Shown piece by piece: positions 22,985-36,204 of a DNA stretch of 64,000 bases; the first letter of the stretch is position 1, and every line of letters starts with the position of its first letter. The notes below the pieces were generated by a model. That model worked only from the letters and a program-made list of their open reading frames with translations, was not told where the DNA came from and did no database searches. Position numbers and translations under genes: made by a program. Origin of the DNA: Rhododendron vialii. Taxonomy: Eukaryota; Streptophyta; Magnoliopsida; Ericales; Ericaceae. The stretch covers positions 37,043,501 through 37,107,500 of the forward strand of contig NC_080567.1 of the NCBI RefSeq assembly GCF_030253575.1, read 5' to 3'.

Positions 22985-23720
22985 AAGTGAGTTAGGGGCG
23001 TGTTTGATAACGGATATCGTTTTGGGGGGATTCGTAATGAGGTGAAATTAGGATCGAGATTGGTAATAAGTTGGGATTATTAATGAGTAGATGAATCTTT
23101 GTATTCATGTTTGTTTTGGACTGAATTAGATTGTAAAATTGTGAATAACATGTTTGTTTTGGATATGATAGGATATGATTGTGAACAAAATTCTCAATCC
23201 AACCTTAATCCCATGGGATAGGATTGCTAATAACACCTCCCCTTGGGTTGGCTAATCCCATCAATTGGAGGGATCAAGTATCCCATGGGATTCCTAATCC
23301 TACTCAACAAAATCACACCAAACATGGTTTTTGGAGACAAGCTCACTTTGGTAATTCTATCCCAAGCTCTAGTCCAGCTATCAAATATGGCCTAGAGGTT
23401 GGGATAGGATTGTTAATCTTGTGAGACTTCTAATCCATTGTTTGGTTGCACAAAAGGAGATGGTATTAGGATGAACATGGAATTATCAATCCTTTCAATT
23501 CATGGGATTAACAATACCACCTCCTATCAGGCATTACTAATCATTTCCCAAGCTTTTAGCTACAAAATGACCTATTTGCCCATACTTTCTTCATCGATCA
23601 ATCCTTCATTGATATCAACAAGAGCAATGTTAGAACTTCATTATTCTAATCCTATCCTATGTGTGCGAAACAATCGTGATATTCCTAATCTCATATCTTT
23701 ACGAATTTCATTCTAATCCC
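22985..23720. repeat. Diverged repeat with recurrent GGGATAGGATT / AATCCCAT phrases
   Basis: Sequence around GGGGCGTGTTTGATAACGGAT followed by many short direct and inverted phrases (TCCCATGGGAT, GGGATAGGATTG, AATCCTAT) resembles hAT-type MITE sequence that begins GGGCGTGTTTG. Boundaries are not secure and no gene is present. Confidence 0.35.
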
Positions 23721-23871
23721 ATCTTCTTACGAATCCTATCATATTTGAGTATAATCATCTTATCAACAGATGGAAATGAAAAAAAAAAAAAAAAACACAA
23801 TGAAATAGACGCGGTTTAATTGGAAAGACATTACGGAGGGTTGTTTAGGACTAGTACAGTATCTTCTTTCA

Positions 23872-23905
<34 letters not shown>

Positions 23906-24149
23906 GTGGAGGAATAAGAGCCAAGAGTGAACATGGTTGGTAATGAGTTGGGTTCGTGGAAACCTCTGTATCGTGCGAATATCCAGTAGTTGTACTTGAT
24001 TCGACGCCCTTTAAAATGGCTTGACTCAGCCGAGCCAGCCATAGACTTGCTTGGCGAGTCTGTCCTTTTCTATTTGCAGGCCCCCCTACTGGGATAGTCG
24101 GGATCAGTGGGATAATTTTCAACACTTTTTTTTTTCGAAAATCCTATTG

Positions 24150-24325
24150 GTACCGACGGTACCATGGGAAAAATGTACCGACGGCCACTGGAAGGCCGTC
24201 TCCGGCCACCGGACGCCGATCCGAGCCGTCCAAAAATTTGAAAAAATAAAATCGAGTGGGCCTACGCGAGAATCAATGACATCCAATGTGTGTAAGGTAC
24301 TTGATCCGAGCAAGTGCACTTACCA
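24150..24325. repeat. Single-arm copy of a GC-rich repeat
   Basis: Contains GTACCGACGGCCACTGG, CCGTCTCCGGCCACCGGACG, GATCCGAGCCGTCCAAAAAT and GTACTTGATCCGAGCA in the same order as either arm of the palindrome at 40937-41323. It is a lone arm with many substitutions, so older than the palindromic copy. Confidence 0.75.
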
Positions 24326-24684
24326 AAAAGGGGTGCGAAAATATTATCCATAACTAAATGACAATCTCTAAATTTCGTGAACATTGTTAGAGGAACAACG
24401 GCCAATGCTCAAATCCTTGAGCAAATCTACTTAATGCCAAGGATAATAGAGTTGCGACTAGACATTATTTTTTCTTTTAGGAAAGTTCAAGTTCATTCTT
24501 GGTCATTCGTTGATGTGAACATTTAAAATTGGGGGCTAATTAATTTGACCCTCCAAATGTTCATTGTTTGTTTTTCATGTCATGAAAGTCATTCGATTCA
24601 TATTGAAACAATGAAATAAGTTTAATTTTAGTGATCTTGATTAGAAATTTCAAAAAATTGATGCGAAATTGGTGCAACATACAA

Positions 24685-26368
24685 TCTATATTATAAAATA
24701 GAGCGGTTTTTGTCTATACATATAAACCCAGCACTCTCTACAACCGTCCGATCAATATTTCATGTTAGTTGTAGCCGTCCGATCGAGAGGATACTTCCTA
24801 ATCTAAACTCCCCTAACCTTATGACCGGTAAATCTTTTCAATTGATTGATCTTACGTTGTTTCCTTAACAAGATTTTCCTATTTAAATTTCCTACATCCA
24901 ACTAAATAATTTCCTTTTAGGTTGATTTTTCTACATTCAAAAAGGAAACAAACATTTTTTGATTCATACACTAAAAGGAAACATTCTTTGTTTTTTAAAG
25001 TTGATAATTGTTATTTCTATAAAACGGAATAGCATTCACATACGTTTTTTTTCAATAATGAATCTACGTCTTCCTTAATAATCTAATTCATAAGCTTCTC
25101 TAAGAAGAGAAGAAATCAACTTCCTTTCTACCTTGATTGGAGAAAGAGAGAGGGCCATTACCTTTGCTTTGTCAGAACAAAAAGTAATCAAATCTTTTTT
25201 TTTTTTTCGTTATTCTAATGTTTGTACATGTTCTCTCCCTCTCTTTAGGTTAAATGTTTTGAAGCAATTTGGAGTCATGTTATCTGGAGTAGTACACTGT
25301 TTCTCTCTATGGATAATTTTTTTAAAGTTGTAATAAAAAATGTTGTGTCGCGCCTTTTTTTTTTTAATCGGCGTATTGTGTCGTGCCTTTAGGCATGGAC
25401 AATCACGAAATCCATGATACTGTTTTTTGAGCTTTTCTATGGTCATGACAGTATTACTATTAATTGAATTAGTGGTTTGGTTTGTGATAATATTGATTTT
25501 TATATTCATAAATGTGTATGGCTTGGTGTATGACCTGCGTAATTCTAATGTCTTCCAGTTCTTTGTTAATACAAATCTTGCTTATCCACAATGAAGGCTT
25601 TACTACTTATTATGAGTTAATTGTGGGATTAGGAATTTGTGAGACCGGTTGTCGGTCAGATTTTGATTCGCTAAATTATGATTAATATTGTAACGACCCG
25701 AATTGGGACGTTACAAATATAGTTGGGGTTCTGATTATAATTCTGACCCATTGTCAGTTTTGGTCAATCAAGGGCAAGGACTTGAAGTTTTTTTTGTAGT
25801 CCAAGATGTTATTTGTTAATGGGAGTAAAAAAAAGAACATTTTTATTTTCCTTTCATGTGCTTCCTTTTTGATAACTCAGATGTCCATGCCAATTTTCGA
25901 GCACCTCAACTAATCTTGAGAGCTCCACTCCCAATTTGCAGGGAGTTGCAGAGAGTACTCAATACTGACAATGCCTCAAAGAGATATGAATATGTTACCC
26001 CCAACAATTTGATAACATGAATATGTTACTTTATTGATGATTGCCGGGAAGTTGTAGTTGATATAGCTGCTATGGGTTACTTGACTCTCCTCTCTACCAA
26101 GGTAATTTGGGGCTTTTGGCATCTTTGTTTGTGTTGTGCCTAGCTATAAAACGTGCAGGGGCGCGCATGTGGTCTTATTGCACGTGTTGGAGTTAATAAA
26201 TTGTTACGTTGAGCTTGATTTTTCTTAGACTTCGATTGTGCTCTAACGTAGACGGGCTCACTTGAAATTTAACAAAATGGGATACCTATTAAATATTGTC
26301 ATCTATTACTTCTCTAATTCTATTCAATTTTGGGTTAAGAATACGTTGAAGGCACAGGCAACCGCTAG
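24685..26368 (+). mobile_element. Helitron-like non-autonomous element A
   Basis: The left end TCTATATTATAAAATAGAGC follows an A, and the right end is GGCACAGGCAACCGCTAG just after a short GC-rich stem. A 5' TC, a 3' CTRR preceded by a hairpin and no TIR or target duplication are Helitron hallmarks. An internal older end-like hairpin (TCGTGCCTTTAGGCATGG) sits near 25381-25400, suggesting nesting. No Rep-helicase coding was found. Confidence 0.6.
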
Positions 26369-27556
26369 TCTATATTATAAAAATAGAGCGGATTTTCATC
26401 AAAATGTCTATACATACAAACATAGCAGTCTCTACAACCGTTCGATTATTCTTTCTATTAACTTTGTAGTCGTCGGATTGAGTGAATATTTCCTAATGTA
26501 TAAACCTACAATAATGTAAAATTTTTGCTAACATTAAGGAGGATTTCCTTTTAAGATTTACACGTTTTCTAAACATACTTCTTCCTTTTCTAATTGATTT
26601 TGATTGATTTAATTTTGTTCCCCTTTTCGAAACCTGATTCAGTATTAATTTTATATCCTATATATATGACTTCCTAAATAAGTTTAAGGTCAAATTTTAT
26701 TGGCCAAAGAAATTTCATAATTGATTCCATGATTTGGGCATCTATATTATAAAATACGTAATAATTGAATCCAAATTGACCAAAATATTTACAAAGGTCA
26801 AATTTTATTGGTCAAAGAAAATCCATAATTGATTCCATGATTTGGGCATTTATATTATAAAATACGTAATAATTGAATCCAAATTGACCAAAATATTTAC
26901 AAAGAGCATTCCTCTCTCAAATTTTTTTTTTGATCGGCAAAAGGAAGATATATACCCGTTCATGTTTACCAATATTGGCTATTCCATACTGGAGCCGCAA
27001 ACCACCACTCTGAATGAACAGTAAATACCGTGGTATCTATTGCATATTCGACTTATTCGATAAATATCACATTTTCTCTATTTATCTCACTAGCTATTTG
27101 GAAAGGTTACAGTCAATAGAGCGAGAATTCTTGGCTATGTAAGTTTAAAGAAACTCTTATATTTATAACAAGAATTCTTGGTTTATGTTAGCTTACGAAA
27201 ACTATTATGTTAGGCGCTGTATTGCTAAGATTCTTATTTTTCTATACCTGGATGCAACTAATGGAATTACATCAGTTTGATAACACATGTTGCATTAGAC
27301 TATTCTACGAATTTGAAATTTCGACAAGTAGATTTTGTTGGGATGAGGGAAAACTTTTCACTTAACTGTTATTTGTAACCGTCTCTCATATGAAGTGGGA
27401 TATACATGCACATACATGGAACTCAGTCCATGTGAGATAGAGTTAAACATAACCGTTATATCCACACAAAAAAATCATAAAAGTACAATTTAATATTTTA
27501 TTTAGACTATGTTTAAAATACGTCGCGCCGTGCCTTCAGGCACGGGCATCCACTAG
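26369..27556 (+). mobile_element. Helitron-like non-autonomous element B
   Basis: It starts TCTATATTATAAAAATAGAG at 26369, exactly where element A ends, and finishes with the strong hairpin CGTGCCTTCAGGCACGG then GCATCCACTAG followed by T at 27557. This is the classic plant Helitron 3' end. Inside, a 108-bp unit is duplicated in tandem (about 26688-26905). No coding capacity. Confidence 0.75.
26688..26905. repeat. 108-bp tandem duplication inside Helitron B
   Basis: The block from GGTCAAATTTTATTGG through ATAATTGAATCCAAATTGACC occurs twice with few differences, each containing a secondary copy of the Helitron-start-like phrase CATCTATATTATAAAATA. Confidence 0.85.
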
Positions 27557-27559
27557 TTT

Positions 27560-28956
27560 ACCTATAAAAAAACAAAATTACAATTTATGTACTTCTTGAA
27601 ACTGTATCAATCTTAAAACTTTTTTTGACGAGGTGGGTGTTTATGAAAAAAAGTCTAGGAGTATATTTCGAAATTTATTAATCTTTAAAAAAGCTGCTTT
27701 GAGTGTTTGCCAAAATTCTTATCAACAAAATTTGAGAATCTACGGATTCGTGGAAGTTGAAATAAGAAATAAGACTTGATTGTAGAAAAGTTGGGTTTAA
27801 GGTGCAAATAAAACCGATTTTGGAATTTTAAGTACTCTAACGAGTGATTTTAAATTTCTTTAAGTAAAAATTGCCAACTTTTTGCTAGAGCTTTAATCAA
27901 AATCTCACAACTACAAAACACACACGTGTATATATATGCTTTTGCTAAAAAAATAGAATCCGAAACCATAATCTAAAACATGTATCCATAGTTTATTGCT
28001 AACACAATCATTTTGACACCAACGAATGAACTTGCTCTTACTCGTTTTTTAAACACGAGTAAAACCCTGAAAAGTTTTCTCTAGTCCTTTATCCAAATCC
28101 AATCTCGTTCAAAATTGAGTTTTTAGCTTTTACTCGACCCAAATCGATCGATGTGTTCTAGTAACTCAAAACAATTTTGAATGTCTAGTTTTTCCTGTGG
28201 TGGCTCCGTCTTTGCCACTTGGCAGCCCCGGGTGGTGGTCTGCGACTGCGCTGGTGGTGGACTGGTGGCAGTTGGGATCTTTTGTTAAGATTTAAAAGTT
28301 TGTTCCTGTTCTAAAGTTGGAATCTACTACTAAAGATATTTTGCGAGATAACTACTATTTATATGGCCTCGGATGAGAAAGGCACGTTACATCATTTTCT
28401 GGGTAAATATTTTAATAATTAGTCCCTAGGCTGTCACGTTTGAAAGGTATGGGCCTCCTTAGATTATTATTATTTTTTTCTTTGGTTAAACTGGAAATAC
28501 TAGCATAAATAAAACTTTAAAAAAATAAAAAATAAAAAAATAAAACTTAAAAATACTGGTCCTGGGACCAGCAGTGCCCCGCTTGTTTCCTCCATAAATT
28601 GGATTTTAATGCAGTACGGAATTGAAAAGACAAAGTAAGGAAAGGAATGTGATTTGGCATCTTATAATCCATTAAATTGTTAGATTTTCAATGGATTTAT
28701 AGTAACTGCAGAAATAATGCATAGAGGTTGATATTTAAGTGAAAAGAAGTCATGGGTTTGAGATCATTAATTTTATTTATTGATACATTGTCTCTAATAT
28801 TCATTTTCGTCCACTACTGCACAAACGTTCTTCAAACTATTCTTCGAGAATTAACAGAAAAAAAAGATGTTCCAAAAAGCAGTAGAACAAAATATGAAAA
28901 TCGAAAAGACTAAAACATTAAAAGAAAAAGAAATAAGGAGAGGGTCCTTTTTTTTT

Positions 28957-28994
<38 letters not shown>

Positions 28995-30540
28995 TATATA
29001 TCATATCTGCTTTCAACATATATTTCAATGATCAAAATTTCTTAAAGCTCATCTACGACATTATTCATCTTAAACTTGGATTCCAGTTAGTGAAATTTTG
29101 GCATACATATGAGAGAAATAAATTTGCACCTCAAAGTAAATTGAGCACGTGTTATTAACATTTGATCATAATCAAAATTCTCAATAAGTATTCCACAAAA
29201 TAATCTAAATCATCAAAGTAAACCCCAAATTAGATCACACTAGGTGCATCAAATGCCATTTATTAAATTCCAGCTATTAACTTTTTGAATTTAAAACTTT
29301 CTCGGTGTTATCAACTTTTATTACATCAGTAAATACAGGATTTTATTTCAATTTTAATACGGGTTTTATTTCAATTTTAATTGAATTGATCGCTCATGGT
29401 TGATAAGATTAAAACCCAAAAACTAATTAAATGAGCGTAAGCTGATCAAAAACATCGCTAAAAAAGCCATTTCTCTTTGTATATCCAAAGAAAATGTCAA
29501 CCACATTTACTATAAATAAACATTTAAAATGAAAAGTTGGGTATCCAAGGAAAACGAGTCAACAAATAGAAAAGTGCACGTAGTAGGGGCCCCACCCTCT
29601 CCTCCGTCGACTTCCAAATTGGAAGTTCCAATGATCCCAGAAAACGTTGGCTCGAGACTCGTGAGGATGAACTGCAAAGCTCGGCTTCAGCTGCATTCTT
29701 TCTTTCTTTTTCATTTCATTTTTGCAGGCGGCTTCGGATGTCTTCTTTCCCACCAACCGCACGGATGAAATAATCTCAAGAAATTGTTGACAAAAAGAAT
29801 CGAACCCAAAATCTTAAAAATGAGCAAATTTTTAGTCCTAGGCCAAGACGACTTGGCCTTGGGTTATTTTTATGGAAGATTTAGTAATAGGTCCACTATA
29901 GACATTTCATATGCACACAAGCCACCTAATAATTTTCTAAAGCCACAAGTCCACACAACCTAAATCCTATGGTACCTCTTGAAAGTGCCTAAAACTCCAA
30001 ACCCTATGAAAGTGCCTAAACCACTAAAATCATATAATAAGAAAGTGTACTTTAAAACCCTATAAAAGTGCCTAAACCCTAGGTACTCTGTTAGGGTATC
30101 TTATCCTATAATAAAAAAGTGCACTCTAAAATCTTATGAAAATACTTAAACCCTTAGGTACCCTAAAATAATCTTGAGACCTTATAAAATTAATAAGTAA
30201 ACTTGTGGGACAAAGTTCAGATAATGGACCTATTCTAAGGGGTTGTTGTTCTAAAAAAGCCAATGGTTTTCCCGCAAAAAAATGAGCCAAATAAAGATGA
30301 AAATAAGCAAATAAGTCAATTTTTTCGTTTTTATTTAAAAAAAATTGGATTTTGATCAAAATTTTTTAGTTTTTAGATTCTTCTTGTCATAAGGATACAA
30401 TAATCTCAAAAAAATGATGATAAGCCAAGTAATACGAATTTTTTTTTAAATAAGAACAAAAAATAAGTCACTTTGACTTTTTTATCCAAACAACCCCTAA
30501 TTTTCTATATTTTCCACTTGTTCTTTCCTTCACTCTTTCA
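27560..30540. other. Intergenic, no gene seen
   Basis: AT-rich DNA with an (AT)n tract at about 28959-28992 and, at 29960-30180, inverted diverged copies of the GTGCCTAAAACCCTA minisatellite found in RER1 intron 1. Short frames here have no recognisable family features. Confidence 0.5.
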
Positions 30541-30667
30541 ACATACTTCTCATATATATCCACAAACATACATATAGGTACGTCCATTTCTTTCTGACCA
30601 CAATTTTTGCTCCCCTCTTGAGAAGACGCTCTTAACTCTTTCTCTCTCTCTGCAGCACAGTTTGAAA

Positions 30668-30705
<38 letters not shown>

Positions 30706-30824
30706 TTCCCTTCGATCTCGGTGTTTGGATCTGTCGGTGGACGACCAATCGCTCGTTGCTGAGACGGCTGCCGTGCTCGTGGATTTGGAATTCCGTGTCT
30801 GATTTGATCAGTTAAAGATCAAAG
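30540..30824 (+). promoter_or_regulatory. Promoter/first non-coding exon of the PCH1-like gene
   Basis: A TATA-like ATATATATCC near 30551 is followed by a pyrimidine-rich leader with (CT)n at 30671-30700. The leader ends at a GTAAGC donor right after ATCAAAG (30824/30825). A matching acceptor before the coding exon is TTTCAG near 32513, so the leader intron would be about 1.7 kb. Confidence 0.6.
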
Positions 30825-32578
30825 GTAAGCTGAATTCCTGTTTATTAAGCTCTGTTGCATTCAGGTTGTTACATAACTGTGTGTTTCTTCAGTCCGTAGA
30901 AACAGCTCTGTGAGTGAGTGCTGTAGCTGTTGGTCGATTTTTTTTTTCCTCAGCAAAGTCAGTAGTGTTAGTTGTAGTCATTGTTGGTGGTAGATTTGTC
31001 TTTGCTTTTCTACTTACCAGCGAATTTTAATTTGTATATGGGATGATAGAGTACCCATGAGATCTTTGTGCAAAAAAAGTCAAAAAATTATTTTAGTAAA
31101 TACGTTTTGAAGTTCAAAAACTGCGCAAAGTTTCGTTTTGTAGGGGACCGACTTTAAAAAACAAGGGAGCATTATTTTTGCGCTTAGGGAATGTATTACA
31201 CACACACACAAAAAACACTCTTTCACAATCAAGAGAGATAAGTACTAATTGGACATATGTAAGAAAGGAAGCTAAGGTGCTAAACTAGGGCCAAAGAACT
31301 GGGAAAACTTGCCCAAAAACAATAAGCACCAACAAACAAAAGGCAACTATTAGCAACTTGAGAATAACGTGCTCAATTCTAATATGGTTTATCCTCTTGG
31401 TATGGTGGAAGACCTTTTTAATCTCTGTTGGATACACACCTCGGCTGGTGGTGGATCCCTTATTTGATGAAACTGATCTTTAAGTCTCTTTTAGTTTCCT
31501 CCCTTGTTGAAGTACCACATAGAGGGTTATCATTAGCGTGATATTTGTTTGGATCCTTGAATTCCTTTTCGTGGACAGTGGACTTGACTGACAACTCGAG
31601 AAACTTCAAAGTATTGTAGAAGTCTGGACGAGATAAGGGTGAGGATGAGCAGACTGTTTTCCTGTTTCCGTTACTACCTTCTATTATCATATACTCCTTC
31701 TCACTCCACACTTTGCGCGAGGTTATTAAATGGGGATTATGGTAACCTTTATTCGCAGAATGTCAAGATTAATTACATTTAGTATGCTTGGATTTCCACG
31801 GAACCTCCACATTGATCTTGTAACTATTTCCATTCACTCTGATCTTGAAAGGTTTTAGGATTAACTGTAGAGGCATCTATCAAGGCAAACTTTTGTAAAA
31901 TTCAGCTACTTCCGAAAAAGCTCATTCCATCCTCTTGCTATGGCTGTAATGGTTGTATGGAACAGCAGAAAATTGAACCCAAATTTTATTTTCTGAGTAT
32001 CCACGCCAAGTCTACTGGATGTGTGGGTTGTATTTTGACCTATATCTTGTTTTTACTGAGCTTGGTGGATTTCACTTCTTGTATGTGATATCTACATTTA
32101 ATTTCCACTCAGAGAATTTGTGTCTATTTCTTCGCTTGTTTCTCTTTTGTTTTCGGCTTCTATGCTTGAAGACCTTGGGATCCTTATTTTGGAAATGGGT
32201 TTTATATTATCAAGCAGGATTTGTTTGTTTTTTTGTACCTTGCTTCATCCTTAAGAAGTTGGAGTGATCATCTTCGCTAAGAAGAATCACACTGATATAT
32301 GGGCGCATTAAACATCATGTACTGTTTGCAGATTTTGCATCATCAGTAGACTTGCATGTTGCCCCACTAAGTACTTCAGTTATTGATCTCCATTGTCTGA
32401 AGTACTTGAAATACCTAGCCAATGTAGTTTTTAGTTCTCATATAGATTTTGAATAGATAATTGGTTTTCTACTGGCTTCGGAATTGTAACGCTGTTACCA
32501 TGGCAAAATTTCAGCCAAATCCAAGACCCTCCGACGGTGGATAAACTACAGTGAAAAGTTAGTGACGGCCGACTTGTT

Positions 32579-35500
32579 ATGTCTGACCAGGTAGCACAGT
32601 CATATCATGGCGCCGATGAGAAATCTGGACAATCCGTGCATTCATATCAGTCTGTTTGGATGGCACATTGGACACAGACAAGCTTTACTGCAGCACCTTG
32701 TGTACAAGATGGTTTATCTCTTCGTGTTGAGAGCAATCATTATCGTGATTCTCCATCTGCCAAGGGATTTACAGAAGTCACTGAAGCCAGAACTGTGAGA
32801 ATCCTGAACGAGGGAAGTTCAAAAAATTTGATCAATGAAAGATTAGATTGCCCACCATTTCCAATGTTCAGACTTTGCCAAAATATTGGTAGTGGGTTTG
32901 ATCCAAAAAATGACCCGGACGCTTTTTTCAATGTGCGAGCATCAAGGCCCCAAATTGAAAGCAATGTTGAGGCAACTCAGATTCTGCCCTACAGATTTGG
33001 CAAAGGAAAAGCTCCAGTGTCTTCATCATTCACGAGTAGACAAGAACTTAACCAACTAAGCTCTGTTTTAGCATCCAAAGACCACTTATCGAGTATTAAT
33101 TTGACAACTTTTGGACATGAGGGCCCTGGTTATAATGGTCCTTCTGCACTTTTGGTTGGTGAGAAGAAACTGGATAACCACTCAACCCTTGTGAAATCTG
33201 GAACTTCTGTCTCGGGGTGGAGAAATGCATGCCAGTCGCTACTGGATCCCTTTGCAGGAAATTACCGTTTGCCGATACTTTTTGGAGATTGCTCCAAGAA
33301 GGTGGAAACACGTGTTCCTAATTGTTTTCCTAGCAGTAGCAGTCCCCCCCCAGAAGCAACAAAAACAGACAGTTTCCATGGGGGTTACTCTTTGCAAAAG
33401 ATGCCAAGTTATGCCCATAATATGGAAAGTATGAGAATTTGTAGTACAAAATCTACAGAGGGGTTTGGTGGAGGTCCTGGCGCATTTTCTCAGACAACTC
33501 GTAATTTGTTATGCATGAAGAAGGCAGATGTTAACTTGTCCGGAGAGAAGCAGATATTCAGAGAGTCAAATGTATCTTCCAAACTAAAAAGAAATATGTT
33601 TGGTGAACTACTCAGTTTATCTCAGCCTTTGGGTCAGAACCCACATACATTAAAGCTTCAGCCTCTTGGTTGCTCCGCTGAGAGTGAGGGGGCAAATAAT
33701 ACTGAAGTTGAAGCTCCTGAAGTTCTTTTAAAGAATGAATCATCGGCCGAGACTGATACCATGGACATGGATGCTTACAAGGAGCAGAACTATCGTTCAG
33801 GTTTGCATTGACGCTACACCTTGACTTCTGGACTTACTTGAATTTTGATGATATTAATAGGAGAGATTTTTTGTTCTTTGCATTCACTTGAAGTAGAAAC
33901 ATTTTTTAGAAAGTTGCGAAGTAAACTAACCATTAGTCTTTTTTTTTTTGGTAATTAACTAACCATTAGTCTTGCCAGGTTCTTGTAGGTGCTATGTATA
34001 TCATGTTAATTAATAATAAGTTCTTTTTTGTCCAACTGTTGCAGGTGTAAATTTTTCCCTCTCCAACAAGGTTAGTCTTCCTATGTCTTTGAGATTTCTA
34101 AATTATGTATATTATTGCTAGTTCTTCAAATGTGTCTTTGTATTATTTTCATGTTAACTCCACATGGTCCAAATCGTAGTTCATTTTCTTGTATATTCTT
34201 ACCTGCATGCATGTGTGTATACTTGTGCATGGGTACAAACACACACCTTGTCGGATATCATCGAATTGATGGTATCTAACTATCTATTGATAATAACATT
34301 TCACTTAAGGATGGCGGAGTAACCATCATAACTATTGCAAAGTAGTGACATGATTGCTTGGTATGCCGTTCTTATTTTTTAGTTTATCGAAGTAGCGACG
34401 AGAAGCTTGTTTTGCATTTACGAAGTAGATGATGTGACAGCGAGGAATAATTTGCATTGTTATAGGACATACAGGGCACAATTCTTGGATAAAAAAAAAC
34501 TTTAATGCGATACTGGGAAGATATTGTCTTTAAGAAGTTCTTTTCTATTGATATTACTTATGGCCTATGGGTACTTTTAAATACTGTTTGCTGTCGTCTG
34601 GAAAAAAAAAAATCATTTAAATGTCCCCGATTGAAGAGAGTTCATGGTAAATATGTTTTTTTATTTTTTTATTTATCAGATGGTAAATATGTTGACATGA
34701 GGATTTTCGCAATAAGACTATTTGGAGCCTTTCTTCCACATTTATTCCCTGTTTCTGACGGGGAGACATGAAAAGCTGCCTTGGTGTGTGAATCTGTTTT
34801 TAGCATTACTTTTTGATGCCTATGACTGGGAGGTTGAAAAAGCTATGGTGGTTGGTTTGAATACCTGTATTTTCTTTATATATTGTTTTCTGCTTCTGTT
34901 GCAAATGCCATTTTCTTGTTAAGTTCAATGGAGTGGTTAGAATAGTTTTCATATGAACAGAAATAAGGAATTGATTTTTTGCATAATCTGCTCAAAGGTA
35001 GGGATGGGGACAAGCTACTGCAAGAATGTGGTAACCGACCACTCTTGTAAGCTCAATGACATCTTCCATGCATAGAAGCAGAGTTAACTTATACTGCATG
35101 TTTTATAAAGGGAAAATGACGGCCCATGACGTGTTTTGATAATTAATACCCACCAAGGACGAGCTAAGAATATTTGTTAATGCTGAAAATGTCCTTGACG
35201 GGTATTAATTATCAAAACACGTCATTGGCCGTCATTTTCCCATTTTATAAATGGGACGAGGGAGGCATGATATGTGATAGTTAAGCTGTTAGTTGAATAA
35301 CTTGCTCACCGCTTACCAGTATTCATGATTGGAGTTCCATGGAGTTCTTCTGATCATTAAATTCCACCATCAAATGTGACATGATATTACACCTCTTTAT
35401 CCCATTCACAAGAAGCTGTTAATTTTGCAGGATATCATGACGGGCCAAACGCCACCATTTCAACCTACAATTACATCAACTAGAGAGGAAGTCGGACACA

Positions 35501-36204
35501 GATGGCCTATCACAACGTTACCTGATATCAATGAAGAAGTTCCTGTCCTTCCAGTTGCAGGAAGCTCATTGGACAATGAGGAGCCCACCACTTCAAGAAC
35601 TCAGAGTTTGGATGCACAACACCTCCTTTCCCATACTGAACATCCCACTCAATCAAAATCAGCTCATTGCCCTGATGATCCCACAAGGCTAGAACCGGGC
35701 AGCAGATGGCTTAAGCGTTTCAAGTTGAGTGCCTCAGATTCATTTGTACTCGGCACTAAAAGCTCAAATTTGGGTGAACTGCCATCTCATGAAAAGGTAA
35801 ATAAATTATTCGGCAAAATTTTCGAAGGCAGCAAAAGTAGCAGCTCGGAGACAATGTCCCATAAAAATCATGGCAAAGAAGAGAGAGCCAAAGATCAGAC
35901 TGCAATTGTATTGCTGAATGGTGAGTCATCTTCTGCGGAAACAGCAAAGAAGGGTCAAGATATACTTCTTTCAAATCCTTGGATAAAAAGGTGGTGTCGT
36001 CATGGAACTCATCAGACAAAAAAGGCTGAAGCAATGGTAGTTTGTGAACCACTGAGTACGAAGATGGAATTTGATGACCTTCAAAATAAGCAGTTTCCGA
36101 GTATTGCTGCTATGGCTCTGATGGGGAAGGCCATGAGTGGTTTTCAACCATGTAAATTCCAGAGAAGGGGTTCATTTGTAATTTGGAATTCCAAATGCTT
36201 CTGA
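32579..36204 (+). CDS. PCH1/F-box At2g16365-like nuclear protein, 3 coding exons, 673 aa
   Basis: Exons 32579-33800, 34045-34070 and 35431-36204 join in frame (2022 nt); the 26-nt middle exon encodes only GVNFSLSNK. The product is hydrophilic, Ser-rich and largely disordered. It opens with MSDQVAQSYHGADEKSGQSV, has YQSVWMAHWT near residue 25, and ends with two conserved-looking blocks: SRWLKRFKLSAS...LGTKSS and WIKRWCRHG...FPSIAAMALMGKAMSGFQPC. From memory these resemble plant proteins named F-box At2g16365 (PCH1), which stabilise active phytochrome B in light signalling. No F-box is evident in this model. The assignment rests on recall of C-terminal motifs and could be wrong; gene structure itself is firm. 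Intron 2 carries a Mutator-like MITE. Confidence 0.8.
35110..35241. mobile_element. Mutator-like foldback MITE in intron 2 of the PCH1-like gene
   Basis: TIRs of about 45 bp start GGGAAAATGACGGCC and include GTGTTTTGATAATTAATACCC. TTTTATAAA occurs at 35101-35109 and 35243-35251, a 9-bp duplication offset by one base on the right. A sister copy is at 40277-40411. Confidence 0.85.

Noticed and set aside
25687-25716. TGTAACGACCCG ... GACGTTACA, like the ends of the big solo LTRs
   Set aside because: Only about 30 bp with both ends touching; could be a deletion remnant but too short to call an element.
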